Assembly (NCBI GenBank): GCA_902475475.1 | Contig: CABRZY010000011.1 | Span: 1 to 18,139 of the forward strand | From: an uncultured Collinsella sp. | Lineage (GTDB): Bacteria > Actinomycetota > Coriobacteriia > Coriobacteriales > Coriobacteriaceae | Length of the DNA stretch: 18,139 bases | Direction of reading: 5' to 3' | Part shown: in pieces, positions 1-7,729 of the stretch | Layout: each line of letters starts with the position of its first letter | Position numbering within the stretch: the first letter of the stretch is position 1 | Translations under genes and position numbers: made by a program | Notes under the pieces: generated by a model | What the model was told of the DNA's origin: nothing | The model's database searches: none | What the model saw: only the letters and a program-made list of their open reading frames with translations

Positions 1-6
1 ATAACC

Positions 7-279
7 ATGGTTGTCTCCAATCACAAACATATGTTCGAGCAGGCCGGCGGTACCATCTCCGATCTGACCGAGCGCTTGGGCACGCAGGGCGAGACCGCGG
101 CCCAGCGCGTGCTCGACGAGCTCATCCTTGCCCGTGTCCGCGTTATGACCGCCCCCGAGCGCACGGCCTTCCTGGCCCATGTGCGCGACATCGTCGATTC
201 GGTCGAGGACAACGTGACCTCGGTGCCCGTCGAGTCCGTTGAGCCCGACGACGCAGAGGACGCCGAAGAGGCCGAGTAG
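7..279 (+). CDS. Small acidic protein of unknown function upstream of the AarF-type kinase; 5' end uncertain
   Basis: I do not recognise a firm family. The frame is open to the left edge of the window, so the gene may begin upstream. The first visible start is the ATG at 7, and another ATG in frame lies at 31. The visible part is 90 residues. A helical, charged centre (about residues 20-65) is followed by a strongly acidic tail rich in Asp and Glu. There is no membrane segment, signal peptide or cysteine motif. The stop is 8 bases before the kinase start, so the two genes are very probably cotranscribed and perhaps translationally coupled. Small helical phasin-like proteins next to AarF-type kinases are a possible comparison, but the resemblance here is only in size and helical character, so I leave the function open. 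Confidence 0.7.
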   Translation: MVVSNHKHMFEQAGGTISDLTERLGTQGETAAQRVLDELILARVRVMTAPERTAFLAHVRDIVDSVEDNVTSVPVESVEPDDAEDAEEAE

Positions 280-287
280 CAGCGCAG

Positions 288-2051
288 ATGGCAGATTCCA
301 CCACCGATTTCAACAATCTAGATCCTCTGGGTGACGAGGCGGCGGTTGTCGATGAGGTCGACGCCGCCGTCTCGGGCGCTCGCAAGAAGCCGCGCGCTGT
401 CGATATGGTGCCCGAGGAGCCCGACGCGATGGCGCCGGACGAGGAATACCAGCTCACGCCGGCGGGTCGTCGCGAACGCATTGGGCAGATTGTTCGCCTG
501 GTCAAAAAGTACCGTGTGTGGGATAACCTCACGCCGGTTCGCTTGCGCCGCCTGCTCGAGGAGCTCGGCCCCATGTTCGTCAAGATGGGGCAGATTCTGG
601 CCAACCGGTCCGAGATTCTGCCGCAGCGCTTTTGCGATGAGCTGCGTCGTCTGCGCTCCGACGTGGAGCCGGTGCCGTACGAGGTAGTGCTCCGCTGCTT
701 GGAAGAGGAATACGGCCTGCGCCTGGGGGAGATGTTCGATGCGATCGACCCCAATCCGCTTGGTAGCGCATCGCTCGCGCAGGTGCACCGCGCTCGTCTG
801 GTGACGGGCGAAGACGTGGCCGTTAAGGTGCAGCGCCCCGGTGCGCAGCAGGTTATGGCGCAGGACATCGATATCATCCGCTCGGTGGTGCGTATCGTTT
901 CCAAGTTCGTCAACACCGATCAATTCGTTGATCTGCACGGCGTAGTCGAGGAGTTGTGGACCTCGTTTCGCGAGGAGACCAACTTTTTGGCCGAGGCCAA
1001 AAACCTCAACGACTTCTACGAGTTCCATAAGAGCGTTCATGGCGTGACGTGCCCTAAATCCTATCTGGACCTGTGCACCGAGCACGTGGTGGTTATGGAC
1101 TACGTCGACGGCATTTCGATCGCCGATCCCGAACGCTTGGTGGCCGAGGGCTATGACTTGGAAAAGATCGGTGCCGCGATTGTCGAGGACTGCTCGACGC
1201 AGGTGCTCGACGACGGCTTTTTCCATGCCGACCCGCATGCGGGAAACATCATTCTCAAGGATGGCATCGTCTACTTTATCGACTTGGGCATGGTCGGACG
1301 CATGTCGAGTCACGATCGCGGTATCGTCAAGGATATGATTTTCGCCGTGGCCGAGGGTGACGTGCCCAAGCTCAAGGATTCGCTCATGCGCTTCGCCGTG
1401 ACGCGTGGCGACTCGGCTGAGCTCGATCATTCGGGCTTTTTGTCCGATCTTGACTTTATCGTGGCTGACTTTGCGGGCCTTGACCTGAAGGATCTGGATA
1501 TCGGCGAGTTTTTGACCTCGCTGCTAAACTTGGCGCGCAAAAACGACGTTGAGCTGCCGAGCGTGGTGACGATGTTCGCGCGCGGCATGGTGACGCTCGA
1601 GGGTTTGCTGACCGAGTACATGCCCAACGTCAACATGATCCAGATCATCCAAACCCACATTAAAAACGAGAAAAGCACCTATGCGCGCGTGCGCGACATG
1701 GGGCGCGATCTTGCCGCGAGCAGCTATCGCGCGGCGAAGGGCTCACTCGAGGCGGCTGAGTACCTGGGGCTGGCTTCGCGCATGCTTACGCGCGGCCAGC
1801 TTAAGGTGAACACGCAGATCATGAGCAGCGATAAGGCACTGCGACAGCTGGGCGGAATTATCGACCGCATGTCGATGGCTATCGTTATCGCCGGCCTGTT
1901 TATCGGTTCGTCGGTGGTGTACTACGCACGCATCGAGCCGGTTGTGTTTGGTATCCCGGTCATTGGCTTTATGGGCTACGTGAGCGCGCTGGTGCTGGCG
2001 CTTATGCTGGGCCGCAATATCTGGCTCAACAGCCACGGCGGCAAACACTAG
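288..2051 (+). CDS. AarF/ABC1/UbiB-family atypical protein kinase-like membrane protein
   Basis: The 587-residue protein carries the family hallmarks. A KxGQ motif (K99-M-G-Q102) lies in the N-terminal extension. A glycine/alanine loop (LGSASLAQVH, 158-167) is followed by the nucleotide-site lysine (K180). The catalytic block FFHADPHAGN (311-320) is followed by IDLGMVG (331-337), which takes the place of DFG. Two hydrophobic spans at about 530-547 and 554-575 anchor the C-terminus in the membrane. UbiB-family members support ubiquinone or other isoprenoid-lipid metabolism as atypical ATPases. The substrate in this organism cannot be told from sequence, so I give no ubi symbol. The first about 50 residues are acidic and poorly conserved in appearance. 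The gene follows the small acidic gene by 8 bases and is closed by the terminator at 2103-2130. Confidence 0.93.
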   Translation: MADSTTDFNNLDPLGDEAAVVDEVDAAVSGARKKPRAVDMVPEEPDAMAPDEEYQLTPAGRRERIGQIVRLVKKYRVWDNLTPVRLRRLLEELGPMFVKMGQILANRSEILPQRFCDELRRLRSDVEPVPYEVVLRCLEEEYGLRLGEMFDAIDPNPLGSASLAQVHRARLVTGEDVAVKVQRPGAQQVMAQDIDIIRSVVRIVSKFVNTDQFVDLHGVVEELWTSFREETNFLAEAKNLNDFYEFHKSVHGVTCPKSYLDLCTEHVVVMDYVDGISIADPERLVAEGYDLEKIGAAIVEDCSTQVLDDGFFHADPHAGNIILKDGIVYFIDLGMVGRMSSHDRGIVKDMIFAVAEGDVPKLKDSLMRFAVTRGDSAELDHSGFLSDLDFIVADFAGLDLKDLDIGEFLTSLLNLARKNDVELPSVVTMFARGMVTLEGLLTEYMPNVNMIQIIQTHIKNEKSTYARVRDMGRDLAASSYRAAKGSLEAAEYLGLASRMLTRGQLKVNTQIMSSDKALRQLGGIIDRMSMAIVIAGLFIGSSVVYYARIEPVVFGIPVIGFMGYVSALVLALMLGRNIWLNSHGGKH

Positions 2052-2102
2052 AGGCTGCGACCGTCACCGCAATTTCCTATCGCAAACAATAGCTTTTACC
2101 AT

Positions 2103-2130
2103 GGGCTTCGCCTGCGTGCGAGGCCCTTTT
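2103..2130 (+). terminator. Rho-independent terminator after the AarF-type kinase gene
   Basis: A 9-bp stem (GGGCTTCGC at 2103-2111 with GCGAGGCCC at 2118-2126, one G-U pair) with a 6-base loop is followed by TTTT (2127-2130). It ends the kinase operon and insulates the riboswitch-controlled unit that follows. Confidence 0.75.
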
Positions 2131-2157
2131 GCGTGATACCATTTTGACGGTAATAAT
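2129..2157 (+). promoter_or_regulatory. Candidate promoter for the B12-riboswitch transcript
   Basis: TTGCGT (2129-2134) and AATAAT (2152-2157) are separated by 17 bases. They would start transcription at about 2164, just ahead of the first riboswitch helix at 2167. The -35 hexamer overlaps the T-tract of the preceding terminator. A better -35 match, TTGACG at 2144-2149, has only a weak partner (TAGATG at 2166), which would cut into the riboswitch. The exact promoter is therefore unsettled. Confidence 0.35.
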
Positions 2158-2166
2158 CGATGGCCT

Positions 2167-2340
2167 AGATGGTGGTGCGGAGACGCACGAATGCGCGGTT
2201 TTCCTGCGCGTTTGGGAGAATCGGGGTGCAAGTCCCCGGCTGTACCAGTAACCGTAATTCCTCTTGGCTCGGGATGTTCGCGTCGCAGATCGGACGGCGC
2301 GCCTGAGCCGTTAAGGTTAAGTCGGATCGCCTCCCATCTT
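2167..2340 (+). promoter_or_regulatory. Cobalamin (vitamin B12) riboswitch aptamer
   Basis: The segment has the conserved core of adenosylcobalamin-type aptamers. GGGAGAAT runs into a P5 hairpin (GGGG at 2223-2226, loop TGCAAGT, CCCC), then GGCTGTACCAGTAACCGTAA. A B12-box-like element follows, AGTCGGATCGCCTCCC (2320-2335). A closing P1 helix can form between AGATGG (2167-2172) and CCATCT (2334-2339). It lies in the 5' untranslated region of the DUF4430 surface-protein gene, 62 bases ahead of its start codon. No U-tract terminator lies between aptamer and gene, so control is more likely at translation initiation. Known riboswitches of this class lower expression when cobalamin is bound. Confidence 0.88.
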
Positions 2341-2373
2341 GCACGTTGCCGCGGCGTATGCCGCCGGTGTGCA
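2340..2373 (+). promoter_or_regulatory. Expression-platform hairpin of the B12 riboswitch
   Basis: TGCAC (2340-2344) pairs with GTGCA (2369-2373), and GCGGC (2351-2355) pairs with GCCGC (2360-2364) around a GTAT loop, giving one interrupted hairpin. It lies just upstream of the purine-rich Shine-Dalgarno tract (2383-2395) of the next gene. Its 5' arm overlaps CTTGCA (2338-2343), which is complementary to aptamer loop L5 (TGCAAG, 2227-2232). This hairpin and an L5 kissing contact should therefore exclude each other. Confidence 0.45.
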
Positions 2374-2401
2374 TAGGGCTCTGGAGGGAAGGAGGACCCC
2401 G

Positions 2402-5400
2402 ATGGGGGAACTCGAGCGCAACATGCGCGATGACGTGGGGCAGCCTCAAGGCAACGCTCCAAGTACAGACAATGGGGGACAATTGGATATGTTTGAGGAC
2501 GAGCGCGAGCGCGTCTCGCATCGCCGTGGCGCAATTGCGCGCGGCGTAGCCAAGCGCGGCCTGGTGGCATTCCTGGCCTTCGCGATGGCCTTTGGCACCA
2601 CACCGGCTCAGCTGTGGGCCGAGGGCGCCGAGGGCATTGCCGAGGCTGTGGCTCAGGCTGCGACGCCGGGCGAGGACGCAGCGCTTGCGGGCGGTACCGC
2701 CGAGCAGAGCGGCACCGAGGTCTCGGATTCCGAGGGCGCGCCTGCAGCTAGTGCCGCCACAACAGAGGCAGCAACTGGCGACGAAGGCTCGGCGACGGGG
2801 GAGAGCCCTGCTACGAGCGAGCAGTCTTCGACGGCATCCGCTGGCCAAGCAGGATCTGCCGCCGCGGCTGCCGTTCAGACGGAGAACCCGACAGAAACCG
2901 GCGATATCGCCAAGAAGCAAGTCGAGGTCTCGTTCTCGATTATCGGCACCGATGCCGACGGCAAGGCTCAGACCTGGGTGGCACCCACGCAGCTCAAGCT
3001 CGACGAGGGCGCGACGGCTGCGGATGCCTTCGTTAAGCTGCAGCAGAAGACGGGCTTTAAGGCGGATTACGATCCGAACACGGCATACGGTTTCTACCTC
3101 AAAAGCATCACATCCCCGAACGATGGCCGCACGCTTGCCTTCGATCCGACGACTTATGCCTTCTGGCAGCTGTTCGTCGACGGTGCGTCTTCCTCGGTTG
3201 GCGCGAGCAGCGTTAAGCTCACCCAGGGGCAGAAGGTTGAGTTTGCCTATACGGCTGGTAGCGCGTCCCCTGTCGTTAAGGACCAGGTTGCCGCAAATGT
3301 GACCGTCATTGGTCGCGATGCCCAGGGCAAGACTCAGGCTTGGGTCGATAACGCGCAGTATGTGGTGACGTCCGGCTCGAGCGCGCTTGATCTTACGAAG
3401 GTCGCACTCGAGGCGAACGACATTGACGCCGTTGCTGCGGGCTCCTTCATTCTGAGCCTTAAGTACAACGGTGTTGAGCTGGGTACGCCCCAAGATTATT
3501 CGACCTATTGGCAGCTGTTCATCAACGGCAAGTCGAGTGACTATACGGCGGACAATGTCACCATCCATGCCGGCGATACCGTTACGTGGTTCTACGGTGG
3601 CTGGGGCGACCAGCTGCCCTCCGATTCTGTCCATGCTTCTGTTCAGGTTCTCGGTAAGGACAAGGACGGCAAGCAGCAGGTTTGGGCTTCGACGGGCCAG
3701 ACGAGTCTCAAGGCAGGCTCCACTGCCAAGGATCTCCTTGAGCAGACCGGCCTTAAGCTCGATGCTAGCGAATCGTCTTGGGGCTGGTTCCTCAACGGCA
3801 TTTATTCGCCGTTCGATGGTAAGTCCTATGGCTGGGATGCTGCGACCAATAGCTATTGGCGCTTCTACGTAAATGGCAAGTTCGCCGACGTTGGCGCCGG
3901 TGCCTACGAGCTCCATGAGGGCGATGCCGTCACCTTTATGTATGGTGCTGACGCCGATGCCCTTCCTGGCCAGGTTCTTGGGTCTGTCGATGTTATCGGT
4001 CCCGATGTCAACGGCAACAATGCTCGCTGGGGCTCGGCAAGCAACGTTTCTCTGCCCGAAGGCTCTACTGCCCAGAACCTTATTGAGACGGTTCTGAAGG
4101 CCAAGGGCGTTACGTACAACGGCTCCCAGAGTGGTGAGTACTGGTTCCTCAATTCCATCAACTCGCCATTCGAAGACGAGACGTACGGCTATGATGGTGC
4201 GACCAACAAATATTGGCACCTGTATATCAATGGAGAGCCCTCCTTACTCTGCGCTAATCAGATTACGCTCAAGAGCGGCGATAAGGTCACACTTGCCTAT
4301 ACCACCGACGATTCGGCCATGCCCGATCCCGACAAGATTGTCGTGGACCCGGGTGCGACGACTCCTGATTGGGATGCCGAGTGGGCCGGCTACGGCAACA
4401 GTGGCAACGGTTCGACCGTAACGGATGCCAAGACGCCTGCGCAGGCCGCCGGTCTTAAGTGGGCCTTCGATTGGAAGGCCGAGTCTGGTCAGCAGTATGC
4501 CAACTGCAGCGAGCCTGTCATTGCTAACGGCTTTGTGTACATCGCGACCGAGAACGAGCTCATTAAGATCGATTCGTCCACGGGCAAAAAGGTTGCCTCT
4601 GCGCCGCTTGCCTCCAAGGTGAGCTATACCTCTCGTCCGATCTATACCAATGGCCTTATCATCGTTCCGCTCAACGGCGGTGCGGTCCAGGCGATTACTG
4701 CAGACAAGCTGATCTGCAAGTGGCTGACGCCTGGTTTGACGGACTTGACGCAGAGCTCCTGCACCGTCGTTTCGGACGGCGAGTACGTCTATGTAGGCTC
4801 GGTCGATATTTCGTATGACGAGAATTACAATGCGACCTACGGCAACGGCTCCTTTGCGCGCATTAAGATTGCCACGGGCGAAGTTTCTTGGCAGAACATC
4901 GACCCTGCCGAGGGCTATTACTGGACTGGTGCGGCTTTGACGGATAAGTATGCCATCGTTCCTACGAGCGCGGGTACGCTTAAGTGCATTGATAAGACGA
5001 CGGGCGATGTCGTTTCGACCATGAAGCTCGGCGCTGTTGCAAATGCCGATTGCATTGTCGATCCGTCCAATGGTTCGACCTTCTATCAGATGACGCACGA
5101 CGGAAAGCTCCATGTGATTTCGCTCTCGGCGAAGGGCGTACTGAGCGAGCAGGAGACGGTTGACCTGGGCCTTACGAATAATCTGAGCGCCCCTGCGGTG
5201 TCTGGTGACAATCTGATTGTCGGCGGACAGACGGCTACGGGCTCTGCTCTGGTTCTCTATAACCTGAAGACGGGTAAGACCACGATGGTCGCTGCTGCCG
5301 ACGGCAAGGCGCTGCCGGCTGGCCTCAACGGTATTGCTGCTACTCCGCTGGTGAGTGTTCAGGGCGGCAAGACCTATGTGTACTTCACCGTTAACAGCGC

Positions 5401-6250
5401 GGATAGCAAGGATTACGTCAACTACTCTGCTGGTGGTGGCGTGTATCGCTATACACTCGGTGATGCAGAGGCGACGCAGATTTATGATGCGGCTGGCCAT
5501 TACCAGTACTGTGACTCTCCGGTCATTGCCGATGCATCTGGCAACCTGTACTACATCAATGACTCGGGCACGCTGTTCAAGCTTGGGGCCGTTGAGTCTT
5601 GGACGGTTGCCTTTAATTCCAACGGCGGGTCTGCTTGCGATACTAAGTTTGTTGCTACGGCCGATGGCAAGCTGGTTAAGCCGGCCGATCCGACGCGCGA
5701 TGGCTACACTTTCGGCGGTTGGTTCACCGATGAGGCTTGCGTGCAGGCGTATGACTTTAGCACGCCGGTGACGGCCGACCTGACGTTGTATGCCAAGTGG
5801 ACCAAGAATGCCGTTAACCCTGGCGGCAATGGCGGTTCAGGCTCCAATGGCGGCGTTGGTTCGAATGGCGGCGGCGGTTCTAGTACCGGTACTGGTTCCG
5901 GCACTGGCGCTGGTTCTGGCACGGGTTCCGGCTCCGGCTCGAAGGGCGGCGCTGTCGCCCCGGGTCATAAGCCGACGACCAAGACGACGGTGTCGACCAA
6001 GACCGAGACCAAGGACAACAAGTCCGACAAGAAGGACTCCGATAAGTCCGATAAGAAGGACGACAAGAAGTCCGACAAGAAGTCCGATTCCAAGTCCGAT
6101 ACGGGTGCTGCTTCTACGACCACTGCTAAGAAGTCCTCTAGTGCTTCCGAGCAGGAGACTGGCACCAACCCGCTCGCCATTGTTGGCGTTGCCGCCGGCG
6201 TCATCGGTCTCGCCATCGTCGGCGTGTTCGTGTTCACCAAACGTCGGTAG
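2402..6250 (+). CDS. Surface protein with four DUF4430 (transcobalamin-like) domains, beta-propeller and C-terminal anchor
   Basis: This 1282-residue exported protein probably captures corrinoids at the cell surface, which is an inference. The start is the ATG at 2402, 6 bases after a strong Shine-Dalgarno (GAAGGAGG, 2388-2395). Another ATG at 2489 is possible. Domains in order are as follows. A long basic N-region leads to a signal segment (53-65, likely cleavage near A73). An Ala/Thr-rich spacer comes next. Four DUF4430 repeats lie at about 174-286, 297-403, 411-520 and 527-637, each with an aromatic YWxL/F...NG turn and a final GDxVTxxY strand. A PQQ-type beta-propeller spans about 655-1065, followed by an InlB/Listeria-Bacteroides repeat (1066-1135). 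A Gly/Ser then Lys/Asp/Ser stalk precedes a membrane span (1258-1278) ending in KRR. No clear LPxTG motif is present. DUF4430 is in the transcobalamin C-terminal family, and the upstream B12 riboswitch supports a cobalamin role. Confidence 0.93.
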   Translation: MGELERNMRDDVGQPQGNAPSTDNGGQLDMFEDERERVSHRRGAIARGVAKRGLVAFLAFAMAFGTTPAQLWAEGAEGIAEAVAQAATPGEDAALAGGTAEQSGTEVSDSEGAPAASAATTEAATGDEGSATGESPATSEQSSTASAGQAGSAAAAAVQTENPTETGDIAKKQVEVSFSIIGTDADGKAQTWVAPTQLKLDEGATAADAFVKLQQKTGFKADYDPNTAYGFYLKSITSPNDGRTLAFDPTTYAFWQLFVDGASSSVGASSVKLTQGQKVEFAYTAGSASPVVKDQVAANVTVIGRDAQGKTQAWVDNAQYVVTSGSSALDLTKVALEANDIDAVAAGSFILSLKYNGVELGTPQDYSTYWQLFINGKSSDYTADNVTIHAGDTVTWFYGGWGDQLPSDSVHASVQVLGKDKDGKQQVWASTGQTSLKAGSTAKDLLEQTGLKLDASESSWGWFLNGIYSPFDGKSYGWDAATNSYWRFYVNGKFADVGAGAYELHEGDAVTFMYGADADALPGQVLGSVDVIGPDVNGNNARWGSASNVSLPEGSTAQNLIETVLKAKGVTYNGSQSGEYWFLNSINSPFEDETYGYDGATNKYWHLYINGEPSLLCANQITLKSGDKVTLAYTTDDSAMPDPDKIVVDPGATTPDWDAEWAGYGNSGNGSTVTDAKTPAQAAGLKWAFDWKAESGQQYANCSEPVIANGFVYIATENELIKIDSSTGKKVASAPLASKVSYTSRPIYTNGLIIVPLNGGAVQAITADKLICKWLTPGLTDLTQSSCTVVSDGEYVYVGSVDISYDENYNATYGNGSFARIKIATGEVSWQNIDPAEGYYWTGAALTDKYAIVPTSAGTLKCIDKTTGDVVSTMKLGAVANADCIVDPSNGSTFYQMTHDGKLHVISLSAKGVLSEQETVDLGLTNNLSAPAVSGDNLIVGGQTATGSALVLYNLKTGKTTMVAAADGKALPAGLNGIAATPLVSVQGGKTYVYFTVNSADSKDYVNYSAGGGVYRYTLGDAEATQIYDAAGHYQYCDSPVIADASGNLYYINDSGTLFKLGAVESWTVAFNSNGGSACDTKFVATADGKLVKPADPTRDGYTFGGWFTDEACVQAYDFSTPVTADLTLYAKWTKNAVNPGGNGGSGSNGGVGSNGGGGSSTGTGSGTGAGSGTGSGSGSKGGAVAPGHKPTTKTTVSTKTETKDNKSDKKDSDKSDKKDDKKSDKKSDSKSDTGAASTTTAKKSSSASEQETGTNPLAIVGVAAGVIGLAIVGVFVFTKRR
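5812..6165 (+). repeat. Low-complexity Gly/Ser and Lys/Asp/Ser stalk-coding repeats
   Basis: The 3' part of the large surface-protein gene encodes first a Gly/Ser/Thr-rich stretch with GSGTG-type units. A stretch built from short units such as SDKK, KKSD and KDD follows, encoded by near-identical AAGTCCGAC-like DNA repeats (about 6016-6096). It sits between the folded domains and the membrane span and so probably acts as a wall-spanning stalk. Such tandem units are prone to length variation by slippage. Confidence 0.75.
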
Positions 6251-6259
6251 GTGAGGGTT

Positions 6260-7162
6260 GTGTCCAATAAATCCAAGGACGCTGACCTCAAGCAACCAGA
6301 TTCCTCGTTCATTCAGTTCGACGATGCAAAGCAACAGGGCGCCGCTTCGGCGGCGTCCGCCTCTCGTCGCAAGGCGCTCCTTGGCGTTCTTGCTGCCGCG
6401 TGCACCATTCTGATCGTCGTCTCGCTGGGCTTCGTCCATCCTTCCGAGAGCGGCGCCTGGTCCATTGACTGGATCGTTCAGACCGTGACGGGGGAGAGCG
6501 TCGTCGCCAAGGACACCAAGGGGTCTGGCTCGTCTGCCGCTTCGGGCGAGGCTAGTTCCAAGGATTCCAAATCTTCGAATGATGCAAAAGACGAGCCCAA
6601 GGGTTCGAACGACGCCAAGGACGATTCCGAGTCTTCAAACGAGGAATCGGACAAAAACTCGGATAGCAAGAAGTCCGAGGACCGGGGCGGCAAGAAGTCT
6701 GGCGATAAATCCGCTGCCCAAAATACGGGAGCCGGTGATACTTCCAATGTGTCTGGCGGTGCTTCTTCGGGCGGTGGTCAGTCGTCTGATGGAGCCTCAT
6801 CCTCTAATGGCGGAAGCGCTTCCTCGGGCGGTCAGGGCGGCTCGCAGGAGTCCAACTACGTAACGGTGACGGTTTCGGTCACATCGAGTGCTGTGGGCAA
6901 TCCTGTGTCCTCTGGTGGCACCTTTACCTTTAACGAAGGCGCTACCGTTTACGATGCCCTGTGCGCGCTGGGCCTTTCTGTCAACGCACACGGCTCGTCG
7001 TACGGCACGTATGTTTCCGCGATTGGTGGTTTGGCCGAGAAACAGTACGGCGGCACGAGCGGGTGGATGTACTCCGTCAACGGCACAACGCCCATGACGG
7101 CCTGTAGTAACTACGTTCTCTCAAACGGCGACAACGTAGTCTGGTATTACGTTACAGGCTAG
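6260..7162 (+). CDS. N-terminally membrane-anchored DUF4430 protein
   Basis: This 300-residue protein is the second gene of the riboswitch unit. The start is taken as the GTG at 6260, because AGGTGA (6249-6254) sits 5 bases upstream. A GTG at 6251, directly after the previous stop, is the alternative. The N-terminal part is cytoplasmic with a basic SRRK patch, followed by a membrane span at about 38-59. A Ser/Asp/Lys-rich then Gly/Ser-rich linker (about 80-195) comes next. One DUF4430 domain at about 200-300 has the characteristic GWMYSVNG turn and a final GDNVVWYYV strand. With no cleavage site evident, it should stay anchored with the C-terminal domain outside. The gene abuts the large DUF4430 gene and should share the B12 riboswitch transcript. 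The function is unproven; a partner or relay in corrinoid binding is my inference. Confidence 0.9.
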   Translation: MSNKSKDADLKQPDSSFIQFDDAKQQGAASAASASRRKALLGVLAAACTILIVVSLGFVHPSESGAWSIDWIVQTVTGESVVAKDTKGSGSSAASGEASSKDSKSSNDAKDEPKGSNDAKDDSESSNEESDKNSDSKKSEDRGGKKSGDKSAAQNTGAGDTSNVSGGASSGGGQSSDGASSSNGGSASSGGQGGSQESNYVTVTVSVTSSAVGNPVSSGGTFTFNEGATVYDALCALGLSVNAHGSSYGTYVSAIGGLAEKQYGGTSGWMYSVNGTTPMTACSNYVLSNGDNVVWYYVTG

Positions 7163-7184
7163 AGGTCTCGACATAGCGCGCCAG

Positions 7185-7222
7185 ACGGGCGGTTCGGACC
7201 AACATCCGAGCCGCCCGTTTTT
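7185..7222 (+). terminator. Rho-independent terminator of the DUF4430 unit
   Basis: A 14-bp stem (7185-7198 with 7205-7218, one G-U pair) and a 6-base loop are followed by a T-tract (7218-7222). It lies 23 bases after the stop of the second DUF4430 gene and closes the riboswitch-controlled unit. Confidence 0.9.
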
Positions 7223-7257
7223 CATGCGAATGGGACTGGATCGCCGGGTCTCTCGGC

Positions 7258-7295
7258 AAACAAAAAACCGGTTGGAACGGGAATTCCAACCGGTT
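7258..7295 (-). terminator. Rho-independent terminator of the downstream gtrA-like gene
   Basis: A perfect 12-bp inverted repeat (AACCGGTTGGAA at 7266-7277, TTCCAACCGGTT at 7284-7295) with a 6-base loop is followed, reading on the minus strand, by TTTTTTGTTT (7267-7258). It lies 27 bases past the stop of the minus-strand GtrA-family gene and faces the plus-strand terminator at 7185-7222, separating convergent units. Confidence 0.88.
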
Positions 7296-7321
7296 ATACA
7301 TTCAAGCAAATAGTGAATCGA

Positions 7322-7729
7322 CTACGACCGTGCGCCCTCGAGGAAGAAGCGGCGGCTGAAGTAGTTGTACCAGGTGACGAGGAACGTGGCGATGGCCTTC
7401 ATGGCCTGGTAGCCGATGCTCAAAAACGTGACGCCCACAAACATGTACAGGTCGTTGAGGCCCAGGCCGATCACCGACAGGATGGTGAAGATCGTGAACT
7501 CGCGCTTGCGGCTCATGCCTTTGCGGTGGTCGAACACGTACTTCATGCTGAGCCAGTAGTTGACCACGACGGACGTGATAAACGAAACCGTGGTGCTCAT
7601 CAAAAAGTCGAGGTGGAACAGCTCGACGAGCGCAATGAGCATGCCCCAGTCGATGCCAAAGGAGATAAGACCCACGACGGCAAACTTGAGGAACTGCTTG
7701 GTATGAGGTTGTGCCAGCGCCTTGCGCAC
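7322..7729 (-). CDS. GtrA-family membrane protein (first of two paralogues)
   Basis: This 135-residue protein has four predicted membrane spans and the GtrA pattern: a FLKFAVVGLISFGIDWGM first span, a conserved NYWLSMKYVF turn and a C-terminal YNYFSRRFFLEG. GtrA-like proteins are small integral membrane proteins, several of which act in moving polyprenyl-phosphate-linked sugars for wall or O-antigen glycosylation. The substrate here is unknown. The GTG at 7729 is the only plausible start, since the frame is closed by a stop at 7772-7774. The Shine-Dalgarno is weak. It closely resembles the neighbouring minus-strand GtrA protein, including an MSRKREF segment in both, so the pair arose by duplication. 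A 220-base gap separates them, so it may have its own promoter. Confidence 0.88.
   Translation of the reverse strand: MRKALAQPHTKQFLKFAVVGLISFGIDWGMLIALVELFHLDFLMSTTVSFITSVVVNYWLSMKYVFDHRKGMSRKREFTIFTILSVIGLGLNDLYMFVGVTFLSIGYQAMKAIATFLVTWYNYFSRRFFLEGARS

Noticed and set aside
2191..2376. 61-codon plus-strand frame over the riboswitch
   Set aside because: It translates the conserved aptamer core and expression platform, which explain the sequence. There is no ribosome site.
2339..2401. Upstream TTG start for the large DUF4430 protein
   Set aside because: It lies within the riboswitch expression platform, and the ATG at 2402 has a near-perfect Shine-Dalgarno.
2165..4219. 684-codon minus-strand open frame
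   Set aside because: It is antisense to the DUF4430 gene and riboswitch, Arg/Leu/Ala-rich, with no domain. It is a by-product of high GC codon bias.
4244..5500. 418-codon minus-strand open frame
   Set aside because: It is a shadow of the beta-propeller coding region with no recognisable motif.
6115..6180. Sortase signal in the large surface protein
   Set aside because: No LPxTG or LAxTG pentapeptide precedes the membrane span, only a loose ETGTN. I treat the protein as membrane-anchored.
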